The notes under the pieces: generated by a model
Database searches by the model: none
Seen by the model: only the letters and a program-made list of their open reading frames with translations
What the model was told of the DNA's origin: nothing
Origin: Rhodospirillales bacterium
GTDB taxonomy: Bacteria; Pseudomonadota; Alphaproteobacteria; Acetobacterales; Acetobacteraceae
Direction of reading: 5' to 3'
Assembly (NCBI GenBank): GCA_017304945.1
Contig: JAFKLG010000097.1
Coordinates: 1 to 43,225, forward strand
Length of the DNA: 43,225 bases
Program-made: the position numbers and the translations under genes
Shown: positions 23,020 through 31,393 of the stretch, piece by piece
How positions within the stretch are numbered: position 1 is the first letter of the stretch
How the letters are laid out: each line of letters opens with the position of its first letter

Positions 23020-23745
23020 TCAGGCGTCGGTCAGTCCGAGATAGGAGCGGCGGACGCGGTCGTCGGCGAGCAGCGTCTCATAGGGACCGTCCAGCACCAT
23101 GTGGCCGGTTTCCAGCACGTAGCCGTGGTCCGACAGCTCCAGCGCCTCCACGGCACGCTGCTCGACCAGCAGGATGGTGACGCCGTCTTCGCGGTGGATC
23201 TGCGAGATACGCTCGAAGATCGTGTCCGCCACCGCCGGCGCCAGGCCCATGGACGGCTCGTCCAGCATCAGCACCTTGGGCGCGCAGGCGAGGCCACGGC
23301 CGATCGCGACCATCTGCTGCTCGCCGCCCGACAGCGTGCCGGCGAGCTGCGTCGCGCGTTCGGCGAGGACGGGGAACAGCGTGTGGATGCGCTCGAGCGT
23401 GCGCGTCCACTGCGTGCGGCCGCTCTCGGGATAGGCGCCCATCTCGAGGTTCTCGCGCACGGTCAGGGTCTTGAACACCTGGCGTCCCTCGGGGACGTGC
23501 GCGATGCCGAGATGCGCGCGCTTGGACGCGGACAGGGCGAGGAGGTCGTTGCCCTGGAAGCGGATGCGCCCGGCGGTCGGGCGCACGACGCCGGAGATGG
23601 TCTTGAACAGCGTCGATTTCCCAGCGCCGTTCGGCCCGACCACGGTGACGAACTGGCCGGCGGCGACGGTCAGCGACACGTCCTGCAAGGCCCGCAGCCC
23701 GCCATAGGCGACGCACAGGCCTTCGATTTCGAGCAAGGCTGCCAT
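23020..23745 (-). CDS. livF: ABC transporter ATPase, LivF type
   Basis: A 241-residue ATPase. Walker A is VVGPNGAGKST, the signature is LSGGEQQMVAIGRGLA, and Walker B with D-loop is VLMLDEPSMGLAP. All motifs are intact. It begins MAALLEIEGLCVAYGGLRAL and matches LivF in length and sequence. The ATG at 23745 is preceded by GGAGGCC, which overlaps the end of the fused permease-ATPase gene 5 bp upstream. It would pair with the ATPase half of that fusion to power import. Confidence 0.94.
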   Translation of the reverse strand: MAALLEIEGLCVAYGGLRALQDVSLTVAAGQFVTVVGPNGAGKSTLFKTISGVVRPTAGRIRFQGNDLLALSASKRAHLGIAHVPEGRQVFKTLTVRENLEMGAYPESGRTQWTRTLERIHTLFPVLAERATQLAGTLSGGEQQMVAIGRGLACAPKVLMLDEPSMGLAPAVADTIFERISQIHREDGVTILLVEQRAVEALELSDHGYVLETGHMVLDGPYETLLADDRVRRSYLGLTDA

Positions 23746-23750
23746 GGTGC

Positions 23751-25553
23751 TCAGGCCTCCTGCTTCGCGAGCCATTTCTTGCCGAGATAGGCCTCGATGA
23801 CGCTGCGGTCCTCGACCACCTGGCGCGGCAGGCCGGCGGCGAGCACGCGGCCATGGTCGAGCACCACGAACCGGTCGGCGATCCGCATCATCGCATGCAT
23901 GGTGTGTTCGATGATCACGATGGTCATGCCTTCGTCGCGCAGGCGGGCGAGCACGTCGAGCACGTCGTCGCATTCGTCCCGGCCGAGGCCGGCGAGGGTT
24001 TCGTCGAGCAGCAGGAGCCGCGGCTGGCCGGCGAGCGCGCGGGCCAGCTCCATCAGCCGGAGCTGCTTGTTGGTGAGCTGGCTCGCGGGCAGGTCGGCCT
24101 GGGCGGACAGCCCCACCTTGGCGAGCGCGTCCTCGGAGGCGGCGATGGCGGCGGCATCGGACAGGCCGGCGCCGTAGGCGGCAACGATGACGTTGTCCCG
24201 CAGCGGCAGCCGGGGGAAGGCACGCACCACCTGGAAGGTGCGGCCCACGCCGAGCCGCGCCACCTGGTGCACCTTGCGGCCGCGCAGTGAGACGCCGTCG
24301 AGCGTGGCGCGGCCCTCATCGGCGGCGAGCACGCCGTTCAGCAGGTTGAACAGGGTCGTCTTGCCGGCACCGTTGGGGCCGATGATGCCGAGGATCTCAC
24401 CGGCCTGGACGGTGAAGCTCACCTGGCTGACGGCGCGCAGGCCACCGAAGGCGCGGGACAGGTTCTCCACTTCCAGCAGCGCGCGGCCGCCCGCGACCGG
24501 CGTCGAGCGTCGCGGCACGGCGGGCGGTGCGGCGGCAGGGCGGATGGGCGCGGCGGAGGGCCGCTGCGGTTGCCGCGCGGTCGAGCTGCCGCGGCGATGC
24601 CGCAGCTTGTCGCGGACGGTCCAGAACAGGCCCTCGGGCGATGCGAGCATGATCCCGATCATCGCGGCGCCGTACACGACGCCCTGGATGCCCGGCAGGA
24701 TGTTGCCGAGTTCGGCGTTCAGCGTGCTGGCGAGCGGGACCAGCACGGCGGCGCCGATCACCGGCCCCCAGACCGCGGCGACGCCGCCGAACAAGGTCAC
24801 GACCACGGCCTGGGCGGAGACCAGCATGCCGAACACGGAATCCGGCGTGACCACCAGCAGGACGCAGGCGTAGAGCCCGCCGGCCGCGGCGGCGATCACC
24901 CCGGACGCGGTGATCGCCCGCATCTTCCAGAGCCAGGAATTGAGCCCGGCCGCCTCGGCCGCGAGTTCATTCTGGCGGATCGCCAGCAGGGCCAGGCCGA
25001 AGCGGGAATTCTCCACCATCAGGCAGGCGATGATGCCGGCGATCAGCAGGCCGACCGCCACGACGGTGTAGAGACGGGGATCGGTGAATTCGAGGTAGGC
25101 GGCCGGGTTCTCCCGGTGCATCGGCAGCGAGACTTCCTGGAAGCCCAGGTATTGCAGGAAATAGAGGATCGCCAGCGGGTAGGCGAGCATGGACAGCGCG
25201 AAGTAGTGCCCGCGCAGCCGGAAGGTGGGCATGCCGATCAGGATGGCGGCGACCCCGCCCACGATCATCCCGAGCGGGATGCCCAGCCATGGCGTCAGGT
25301 CCCAATAGACCAGCGCCAGGGTGGTGACGTAGGCGCCGATGCCGAAGAACGAGGCATGCCCGAACGACAATTGCCCGCCATAGCCGGACAGGATGTTCCA
25401 GCCGACGCCGAACACAGCCCAGATCGGCACCAGCGTCAGGATCAACTGGTAGTAGCTGTTGGTGACGAAGGCGGTGACCGCGAGATAGGCGACCGACAGC
25501 ACGGCCAGCACGATCAGGTCGCGGCGGAGGCGGGGTGCGGCGCCCTGGCGCAT
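23751..25553 (-). CDS. Fused ABC permease-ATPase (LivM-LivG)
   Basis: A 600-residue fusion. Residues 1 to about 320 are a LivM-type permease (about ten helices; GYGGQLSFGHASFFGIGAYV, FRLRGHYFALSMLA). A Pro/Ala/Arg linker (about 325-360) follows, then a LivG-type ATPase with Walker A IIGPNGAGKTTLF. The signature region is degenerate: LTNKQLRLMELARAL replaces LSxGxxR-type sequence, and Walker B reads LLLLDETLAGL. Such fusions occur in several proteobacterial Liv-type systems. The start at 25553 shares one base with the LivH stop (TGATG). The asymmetry between this ATPase and the intact LivF resembles that of other heteromeric ABC transporters. Confidence 0.93.
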   Translation of the reverse strand: MRQGAAPRLRRDLIVLAVLSVAYLAVTAFVTNSYYQLILTLVPIWAVFGVGWNILSGYGGQLSFGHASFFGIGAYVTTLALVYWDLTPWLGIPLGMIVGGVAAILIGMPTFRLRGHYFALSMLAYPLAILYFLQYLGFQEVSLPMHRENPAAYLEFTDPRLYTVVAVGLLIAGIIACLMVENSRFGLALLAIRQNELAAEAAGLNSWLWKMRAITASGVIAAAAGGLYACVLLVVTPDSVFGMLVSAQAVVVTLFGGVAAVWGPVIGAAVLVPLASTLNAELGNILPGIQGVVYGAAMIGIMLASPEGLFWTVRDKLRHRRGSSTARQPQRPSAAPIRPAAAPPAVPRRSTPVAGGRALLEVENLSRAFGGLRAVSQVSFTVQAGEILGIIGPNGAGKTTLFNLLNGVLAADEGRATLDGVSLRGRKVHQVARLGVGRTFQVVRAFPRLPLRDNVIVAAYGAGLSDAAAIAASEDALAKVGLSAQADLPASQLTNKQLRLMELARALAGQPRLLLLDETLAGLGRDECDDVLDVLARLRDEGMTIVIIEHTMHAMMRIADRFVVLDHGRVLAAGLPRQVVEDRSVIEAYLGKKWLAKQEA

Positions 25554-26509
25554 CAGGCGCGCTCCGCCGAACGGCCGAACAGGCCCTGCGGGCGCAGCAT
25601 CACGATCAGCAGGAAGACCACGAAGATCGCGGCGTTCTGCAACTGCGGCGGCAGCACGAGCGCGGAGCATTGCTGCACGAAGCCGACCGTCAGCCCGCCC
25701 CAGAAGGCGCCGAGGATGCTGCCCATTCCGCCGAGCACGACGCCCGAATACATGATGATCACGTAGTCGAGGCCGATGAACGGGCTGAACGAGAGATAGG
25801 TCGCCATCAGCCCACCGGCAATCGCGGTGATGCCGCTGCCCAGGCCGAACGCGATTCGGTAGGCGCGCTCGACATCGATGCCCATGTAGGTGGCCGCGGT
25901 CGGATTGTCGGCTGCCGCGCGCAGGGCCTTTCCGAGCCGCGTGTATTCGAGGAGAAGCCAGAGGCTGAGGGCGGTGATGATGGCGACGGCGCAGGCGATC
26001 AGCCGCGCCTTGTTGAGGAACACCGTCGCGTCGCCGTAGACCGGCCCGATCTCGAAGGCGCTCGAGGCGAGCGGGGTTCGCACCGTCAGCGGCGTCGAGC
26101 CGAACACGATCAACCCGCCATTCTGCAGAATCAGCGAGATGCCCAGCGTGACGATGAGCTGGCCGAAATGCCCCTCATCCAGCGTGCCTGCGGTGCGCAG
26201 GCCGGAGACGCGGGCGATCAGCGCCTTGTGCAGCAGCGCGCCGCCCGCGAACACGATGGGGCCGGCGAGGATCGCGCCCACGAACGGCCCGACATACGGG
26301 CCGAGGAAGGCCAGCACGCCGCCGCCGGTCACGAGGTAGAGGCTCGCGAACATGCCCAGCATCAGCAACTCGCCCTGGGCGAAGTTGACGACCTTCATGA
26401 TGCCGAAGATCAGCCCGAGGCCGATGCACATCAGGCCGTAGATGCAGCCGATCGTGATGCCCGCGGTCAGCGCGTTCAGCACGTTCTCGATCAGGACTTC
26501 AAGGTCCAC
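25553..26509 (-). CDS. livH: ABC transporter permease, LivH type
   Basis: A 318-residue inner-membrane permease with about eight helices (LTAGITIGCIYGLMCIGLGLIFGIMKVVNFAQGEL is the characteristic N-terminal region, read in parts; LGISLILQNGG; AAADNPTAATYMGIDVERAY is the coupling region facing the ATPase). It is the first gene of the importer operon. Translation starts at GTG 26509, with GGAGGAA upstream. The 153-bp gap to the divergent Zn-ribbon gene must hold its promoter, but I cannot place one with confidence. Confidence 0.93.
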   Translation of the reverse strand: MDLEVLIENVLNALTAGITIGCIYGLMCIGLGLIFGIMKVVNFAQGELLMLGMFASLYLVTGGGVLAFLGPYVGPFVGAILAGPIVFAGGALLHKALIARVSGLRTAGTLDEGHFGQLIVTLGISLILQNGGLIVFGSTPLTVRTPLASSAFEIGPVYGDATVFLNKARLIACAVAIITALSLWLLLEYTRLGKALRAAADNPTAATYMGIDVERAYRIAFGLGSGITAIAGGLMATYLSFSPFIGLDYVIIMYSGVVLGGMGSILGAFWGGLTVGFVQQCSALVLPPQLQNAAIFVVFLLIVMLRPQGLFGRSAERA

Positions 26510-26662
26510 CCGGTGCGTTCCTCCAGGCGGGCGGTTTCTGAAGTGGCCCTGCCTGGCGGCGATCTTGGCGGGGTTGCTCCCGGCTCACAAGCCCGCCGGC
26601 TCGCTTGCAGCGACTCGGACCGGCATCCGCAAGGTCCGCCCGATCAGGCCTGGAGGATTGCG

Positions 26663-26860
26663 ATGAGCGAGTGCTGGCTCTTCCACTGCCCCGAATGCGG
26701 CTTCGGCGAACGCGAGCTGGGCCGCAAGGGCGGCGATCACGATGTCTACTGCGAGGTCTGCCTGGAGGAGAGCGGCGTGCGCGTCCGGCTGCTGCGCTGG
26801 TACGCCGACCCGGAGGCGCCGGAGACGGAGCTGCCGGAGAAGGCGGAGCCGGCGAAGTAG
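26663..26860 (+). CDS. Small zinc-ribbon protein (65 aa)
   Basis: A 65-residue acidic protein starting MSECWLFHCPECGFGERELG. Two CxxC knuckles (CPEC near 9-12 and CEVC near 30-33) suggest one bound zinc. The tail is Glu/Pro-rich. TGGAGGATT precedes the ATG at good distance. It lies alone between the divergent importer operon and the convergent metallophosphoesterase gene (7 bp between stops). The function is unknown. The ribosome-binding site and cysteine pattern support it as a real gene. Confidence 0.7.
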   Translation: MSECWLFHCPECGFGERELGRKGGDHDVYCEVCLEESGVRVRLLRWYADPEAPETELPEKAEPAK

Positions 26861-26867
26861 GATCGGC

Positions 26868-27632
26868 TCAGGCGCGGCGCGTCCATCCCTCCGGCAGCGC
26901 GGTGAGGTGCCGGGGAGCCTCGCCGGTCCACATCACCTCGCCCTCGGCGGTCGCGCCCCAGCCGGCGCCGACGCCCAGGACCGTGAGCCCGTCCGCCGCC
27001 TCTGCCTGATAGGTCACGTGATGGTGACCGTGCACGATCAGCCGCGCGCCCATCGCCCGCGCCAGCGCATCGAGCGCGGCCTTTCCCGCCGGATGGCTGC
27101 TGGGCGCTTCATGCGTGACGAGGATGTCGGCGCGCTGCGTGGCGAGCGCGTCGTGGTCTTCCGGCCAGATCGCCGTGGTGCCGAGGGAGTGCACGAGCGC
27201 GGCGATGTGTTCGGGTCGCCAGCCGCGGCCCATCTCGGCGACGTCGTCGGGCAGGTGCGCGCGATGGCGCAGGCGGGGATCTCCAGGCGGATCCCAGATG
27301 CGCGGCCGGAACGTGCCCCCCAGCCCGGCGATGCGCAGCCCGCCGATCTCGACGACGCGGCCGTGCAGGGCGCCCGGTGCGGTCAGCGGGTTGCGGGCGG
27401 GATCGGTCATGTTCGCCCACATCTCCGGCCCGCCATCGTTGTCGTGGTTGCCGAAGATCCAGTGCACCGCGATGCCGCGCGCGAGCAGCGGCGCGGCGAG
27501 CGCATCGAGCGGCGCCTCGCATTGCAGGTCCCCCAGCAGGACGGCAGCCTCGGGAAGCTGGGGCAGGGCGGCGAGGCCGCGCTCGACGAAGCGCCATTGC
27601 TGGTGGATGTCACCGATGAAGATCACCGTCAC
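26868..27632 (-). CDS. Calcineurin-like metallophosphoesterase
   Basis: A 254-residue cytoplasmic phosphoesterase of the two-metal calcineurin-like fold. The metal-ligand motifs are in order: GDIH (Asp8, His10), GDLQ (Asp35), FGNHDND (Asn62, His63), THEAP, and VHGHHHV. It should hydrolyse phosphomonoesters or diesters; the substrate is unknown. I chose GTG 27632 because GGGAG lies 7 bases upstream and the first motif begins right after it. The open frame extends to 27716 but that extension is Arg-rich and lacks family similarity. It ends 7 bp from the convergent Zn-ribbon gene. Confidence 0.88.
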   Translation of the reverse strand: MTVIFIGDIHQQWRFVERGLAALPQLPEAAVLLGDLQCEAPLDALAAPLLARGIAVHWIFGNHDNDGGPEMWANMTDPARNPLTAPGALHGRVVEIGGLRIAGLGGTFRPRIWDPPGDPRLRHRAHLPDDVAEMGRGWRPEHIAALVHSLGTTAIWPEDHDALATQRADILVTHEAPSSHPAGKAALDALARAMGARLIVHGHHHVTYQAEAADGLTVLGVGAGWGATAEGEVMWTGEAPRHLTALPEGWTRRA

Positions 27633-27777
27633 GCGCGCGTTCTCCCGAGCCTCGCAGGATCGGCCTGGCCTCGAGCGGGTCGTGGCGGCATCCGTCCGTC
27701 CGGGCCAGCGAAGCACGCGCCTCGCGGAGGGGCCAGTGCGCGCCGCTGCAACGCGGGGCCCGGGGCGGGCCGGTGAT

Positions 27778-27806
27778 TTGGCGCTCGCGGCGGATCGTCC
27801 CTACAC
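27778..27806 (+). promoter_or_regulatory. Candidate promoter of the hydrolase/CoA-transferase operon
   Basis: TTGGCG (27778-27783), 17 bases, CTACAC (27801-27806), about 26 bases before the ATG at 27832. The -35 matches TTGACA at four positions; the -10 is weak. Position upstream of a four-gene unit makes it plausible. Confidence 0.35.
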
Positions 27807-27831
27807 TCCGCGACGACAGAAACGTCCGGAC

Positions 27832-28758
27832 ATGCCGATGAACGACGATGCCCGCTCAGAGAAGCCAGTGGCCGACCCGCGTGCAGATGCCACCTCGCGG
27901 GTGCAGCCCGATCCGCATCGCCTGCTGGCGGATCTCGAGGCGGAGGCGATGCGCTACGAAACGCCGAACGGCAACGACCACATGGTCTGGCATCTCTGGA
28001 ACCGGACCGGCCGCGCCGCCCCCGTGGTGGTGCTGTTCCATGGCGGCGCCGGATCCTGGCGCCATTGGGTGCGGAACATCCCGGTCCTGGCGGAGCGATA
28101 CCGTGTCCTGGTGCCCGACCTCCCCGGCCTGGGTGAGTCGGACTTCCCGCCCGATGGCGACGATGCGGAGGCGATCGCCGCCATCGTCGCCGCCGGCATC
28201 GACGGTGTGATCGGCGAGGACACGCCGTACGACGTGGTGGGCTTCTCCTTCGGCGCCACCATCGCAGCCTGCGTGGGCGCGCAGCGCGGCGACCGCGTTC
28301 GCTCCGTCACCATCATCGGTTCCTCCGGCGTCGGTCCGCTCGGATCCGCGGTGCAGTTGCTGAAGGTGCGGCACCTGCAGGGCGAGGAGCGGCGGGAGAC
28401 CCACCGCGAGAATCTCAACCGGCTGATGATCGCCGATCGCGCGAAGATCGACGAGCTCGCCTTGCTGATCCAGGATTGGAACACGGTGCGCTCCCGCCTG
28501 CGCACGCCGGCGATGTCGCGCAGCGGCGCGATCCTGCGCGCGCTGGACCGGCTGCACGCCCCGCTGAACGGGATCTGGGGCGAGTTCGACGCGCCGGCCA
28601 ACCCACGCGCGCCGGAGCGCATCGCCGCGTTGCGTGAACGCAAGCCGGAGGCGGATATCCGCACGATCCCCGAGGCCGGCCATTGGGTCGCGTACGAAGC
28701 CGCCGAGACGGTGAATGGCATGCTGCTGGAGATGCTGGAACGAACCGCGGGCCGGTGA
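27832..28758 (+). CDS. Alpha/beta hydrolase (serine nucleophile)
   Basis: A 308-residue hydrolase. FHGGAGSWRHWVRNI holds the oxyanion-hole motif, VVGFSFGATIA the nucleophile elbow (GFSFGA), and EAGHWVAYE the catalytic His. The acid is likely Asp in WGEFDAPANPRAPER, which is shifted compared with usual GxxD motifs. The sequence resembles C-C bond hydrolases and esterases of degradative pathways; the substrate is unknown. ATG 27832 and 27838 are both possible. It is 30 bp upstream of the CoA-transferase gene and begins a co-directional set of four: hydrolase, CoA-transferase, thiolase-like, DUF35. Confidence 0.87.
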   Translation: MPMNDDARSEKPVADPRADATSRVQPDPHRLLADLEAEAMRYETPNGNDHMVWHLWNRTGRAAPVVVLFHGGAGSWRHWVRNIPVLAERYRVLVPDLPGLGESDFPPDGDDAEAIAAIVAAGIDGVIGEDTPYDVVGFSFGATIAACVGAQRGDRVRSVTIIGSSGVGPLGSAVQLLKVRHLQGEERRETHRENLNRLMIADRAKIDELALLIQDWNTVRSRLRTPAMSRSGAILRALDRLHAPLNGIWGEFDAPANPRAPERIAALRERKPEADIRTIPEAGHWVAYEAAETVNGMLLEMLERTAGR

Positions 28759-28788
28759 CGGCACCGCGGCGGAGGGAGAGGAACGACA

Positions 28789-31389
28789 ATGACGACAGCG
28801 ACAGGTCCCGGCGAAATGATGGGCAACGCCGGGCCGGGCATGCTGGCCGGCCTGCGGGTGATCGAGGTCGCCGACGAGCGCGCGGAATACACCGGCTTGC
28901 TGCTGGCCGGGCTGGGCGCCGAGGTGATCAAGATCGAACCACCCGAAGGCAACGCGACGCGACGGATCGGTCCGTTCCTCGACGACGAGCCCGGCCCAGA
29001 TCGGTCCCTGTTCTTCTGGACCTACAACCGGAACAAGCGCTCCGTCGTGCTCGACCTGCGCGAAGCACCCGCGCGTGAGCGGCTGCTCGGCTTGCTCGGC
29101 GGGGCCGACATCCTGCTCGATTCCTCCTGCGGCGCGCTCACCACCGCGCTCGGCCTGGATCGTGCCGCGCTGAGCGCACGGTTTCCGAAGCTGGTCACGG
29201 CGCGCATGACGCCGTTCGGCGATGACGGGCCGTGGGCGGACTTCAAGGGTTCCGACCTGATCCATCTCGCGCTGGGCGGCGTGATGATGAATTGCGGCTA
29301 CGATCCCGATCCGAACCTGCACTACGACACGCCGCCGATCGCGCCGCAGCTCTGGCACGCCTATCACATCGCCGGCGAGCAGCTCGCGACGGGCATCGTC
29401 GCCGCGCTGATCGCGCGACATCGCACCGGGCAAGGGCAGGACGTCTCGGTCGCCATCCACGAGGCGGTGTCGAAGAATCCCGAACTCGACATCATGCACT
29501 GGGTGATGCGCCGCGTGCCGCTGTGGCGCCTGACCAACCGCCACGCGGTGGAGGCGCCGAACCACTCGCCCAGCATCAGCCACACCAAGGACGGGCGCTG
29601 GTACATCATGCACGGCATGGGCGCGCGCGACCTCAAGGCGCTCGTGCCGCTGCTGAGCGAATACGGCATGCAGGCCGACCTGCAGCCGCCGCCCCCCGAC
29701 GCCGACCTGAAGGCCCGCAACGTGCCGGGTTCTCAGACCGGCGACGAGGCGCGGGCGCACATGCTGGACGTGGTGCAGCGCTTCGTGCGCGCCTGGACCT
29801 ATGCCGACATGCCGTGGCGCAAGGCACAGGATGCCGGCCTGCTGTGGGCGCCGCTGCGCAAGCCGCATGAGAACGCGCTGGACGAGCACTGGCTGAAACG
29901 CCATGCGTTCAGCGACATCCCGCATCCCGAACACGGGCGCAGCTTCCGCTATCCCACCAGCAAGTGGCTGTCGAACAAGACGAGCTGGCAGGTGGGGCGC
30001 CGCGCGCCGCTGCTGGGCGAGGACACCGAGACGGTGCTTGCCGGCGCCTCGCGCCTGCCGTCGGTGCCGGCACAGCCGAAGGGCGGCGCGGGTGACCGCG
30101 TCTCGGCGAAGCACGGCAAGCCGTTTCCGCTGCAGGGCGTGAAGATCCTCGATTTCGCCTGGTTCCTGGCCTCGGCGGGCGGCACGCGCTTCCTCGCGGC
30201 GCTGGGGGCGGAAAGCTTCAAGGTGGAGTGGAAGGACAATCCCGACACGCGTCTCGCGGCCATGGCGCCCGTCGGCGGACGTGCCGCGCGCGATGCCGCG
30301 ACCGGGCCGCTGCCGGGGGTGAAGGACCCCGACATGGGCGGGCAGTTCAACAACAAGAATGCCGGCAAGCGCGGCATCTCGCTGAACATCCGCCACCCCA
30401 AGGGGCTGCAGATCGCGAAGGACCTGGTGCGCATCTGCGACATCGTCGCCGAAGGATTCTCGCCCGGCGTGCTGGAGCGGTTGGGTCTCGGCTACGACGT
30501 CATGCGCAAGATCCGGCCCGACATCATCTACATCCAGCAAGCCGGGATGGGCGCCCATGGCACCTATGGCCGGATGCGCACCGTCGGACCGGTGGCAGCG
30601 GCGTTCGCGGGACAGGGCGAGATGTCGGGCCTGCCGGATCCCGCGATGCCGGTCGGCTGGGGCTACTCCTATCTCGACTGGATGGGCGCCTACGGCTACG
30701 CGCTCGCGCTGCTGGGCGCGCTGTATCACCGCGACCGCACCGGCGAAGGGCAGTGGATCGACGCCTCGCAATGCGAGTCGGGCTTGTTCCTGACCGGCAC
30801 GACGATTCTCGACTGGTCGGCGAACGGGCGGGAATGGCGGCGCATCGGCAACCGCTCTCCCTACAAGCCGGCGGCGCCGCACGGCGCGTATCGTTGCGCG
30901 GGCAACGACCGCTGGCTCGCGATCGCCTGCTTCACCGAGTCGGAGTGGGCGGCGCTGGCGCAGGTGGCAGGGCAGGGCGCGTGGCGTGACGATCCGCGCT
31001 TCCGCACGCTTGCCGACCGGATGGCGCACCAGGATGCGCTGGACGCGGCGATCGGCGCGTGGACGGCAACGCAGCGGGCGAAGGATACGATGCTCGCGCT
31101 GCAGAAGGCCGGCGTTCCGGCGGGCGTGTGCCAGACCGCCGAGGATCGCTGCGACCACGACCCCCAGCTCCGGCACCTGAACTGGCTGACCGAGGTCACC
31201 GGCACGAAGATCGGCACCTGGCCGGTCTATGAGCTGCCGATGAAGTTCAGCCGGACGCCCGCCTATATCGGCGGCCCGATCGACCGCGGCGCACCGTGTT
31301 ACGGCGAGGACAACGAATGGCTGCTGACCACGCTGCTGGGCATGTCTGGTTCCGATGTGGAGAAGCTGGCCGAGGAAGGGGTGATCTGA
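28789..31389 (+). CDS. Two-domain family III CoA-transferase (CaiB/BaiF)
   Basis: An 866-residue protein made of two CaiB/BaiF domains in tandem (about 15-400 and 440-860). Family III enzymes move CoA between carboxylic acids through an aspartyl-CoA anhydride. By counting back from the ALxxR..TG helix, the second domain keeps the catalytic Asp (Asp630 in SYLDWMGAYG), whereas the first has Tyr192 (WHAYHIAG) at that position. Domain 2 also carries GQWIDASQCESG and the nucleotide-binding region. Family III enzymes normally act as interlocked dimers of identical subunits, so the fusion may be an internal pseudo-dimer with a single active site. GGAGGGAGAGG precedes the ATG. The thiolase-like gene starts 4 bp after its stop. 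Confidence 0.92.
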   Translation: MTTATGPGEMMGNAGPGMLAGLRVIEVADERAEYTGLLLAGLGAEVIKIEPPEGNATRRIGPFLDDEPGPDRSLFFWTYNRNKRSVVLDLREAPARERLLGLLGGADILLDSSCGALTTALGLDRAALSARFPKLVTARMTPFGDDGPWADFKGSDLIHLALGGVMMNCGYDPDPNLHYDTPPIAPQLWHAYHIAGEQLATGIVAALIARHRTGQGQDVSVAIHEAVSKNPELDIMHWVMRRVPLWRLTNRHAVEAPNHSPSISHTKDGRWYIMHGMGARDLKALVPLLSEYGMQADLQPPPPDADLKARNVPGSQTGDEARAHMLDVVQRFVRAWTYADMPWRKAQDAGLLWAPLRKPHENALDEHWLKRHAFSDIPHPEHGRSFRYPTSKWLSNKTSWQVGRRAPLLGEDTETVLAGASRLPSVPAQPKGGAGDRVSAKHGKPFPLQGVKILDFAWFLASAGGTRFLAALGAESFKVEWKDNPDTRLAAMAPVGGRAARDAATGPLPGVKDPDMGGQFNNKNAGKRGISLNIRHPKGLQIAKDLVRICDIVAEGFSPGVLERLGLGYDVMRKIRPDIIYIQQAGMGAHGTYGRMRTVGPVAAAFAGQGEMSGLPDPAMPVGWGYSYLDWMGAYGYALALLGALYHRDRTGEGQWIDASQCESGLFLTGTTILDWSANGREWRRIGNRSPYKPAAPHGAYRCAGNDRWLAIACFTESEWAALAQVAGQGAWRDDPRFRTLADRMAHQDALDAAIGAWTATQRAKDTMLALQKAGVPAGVCQTAEDRCDHDPQLRHLNWLTEVTGTKIGTWPVYELPMKFSRTPAYIGGPIDRGAPCYGEDNEWLLTTLLGMSGSDVEKLAEEGVI

Positions 31390-31393
31390 CGCG

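Noticed and set aside
26868..27632. Defence or toxin-antitoxin pair formed by the metallophosphoesterase and the small zinc-ribbon protein
   Set aside because: The genes are convergent, not co-transcribed, and no defence genes or mobile-element marks lie nearby.
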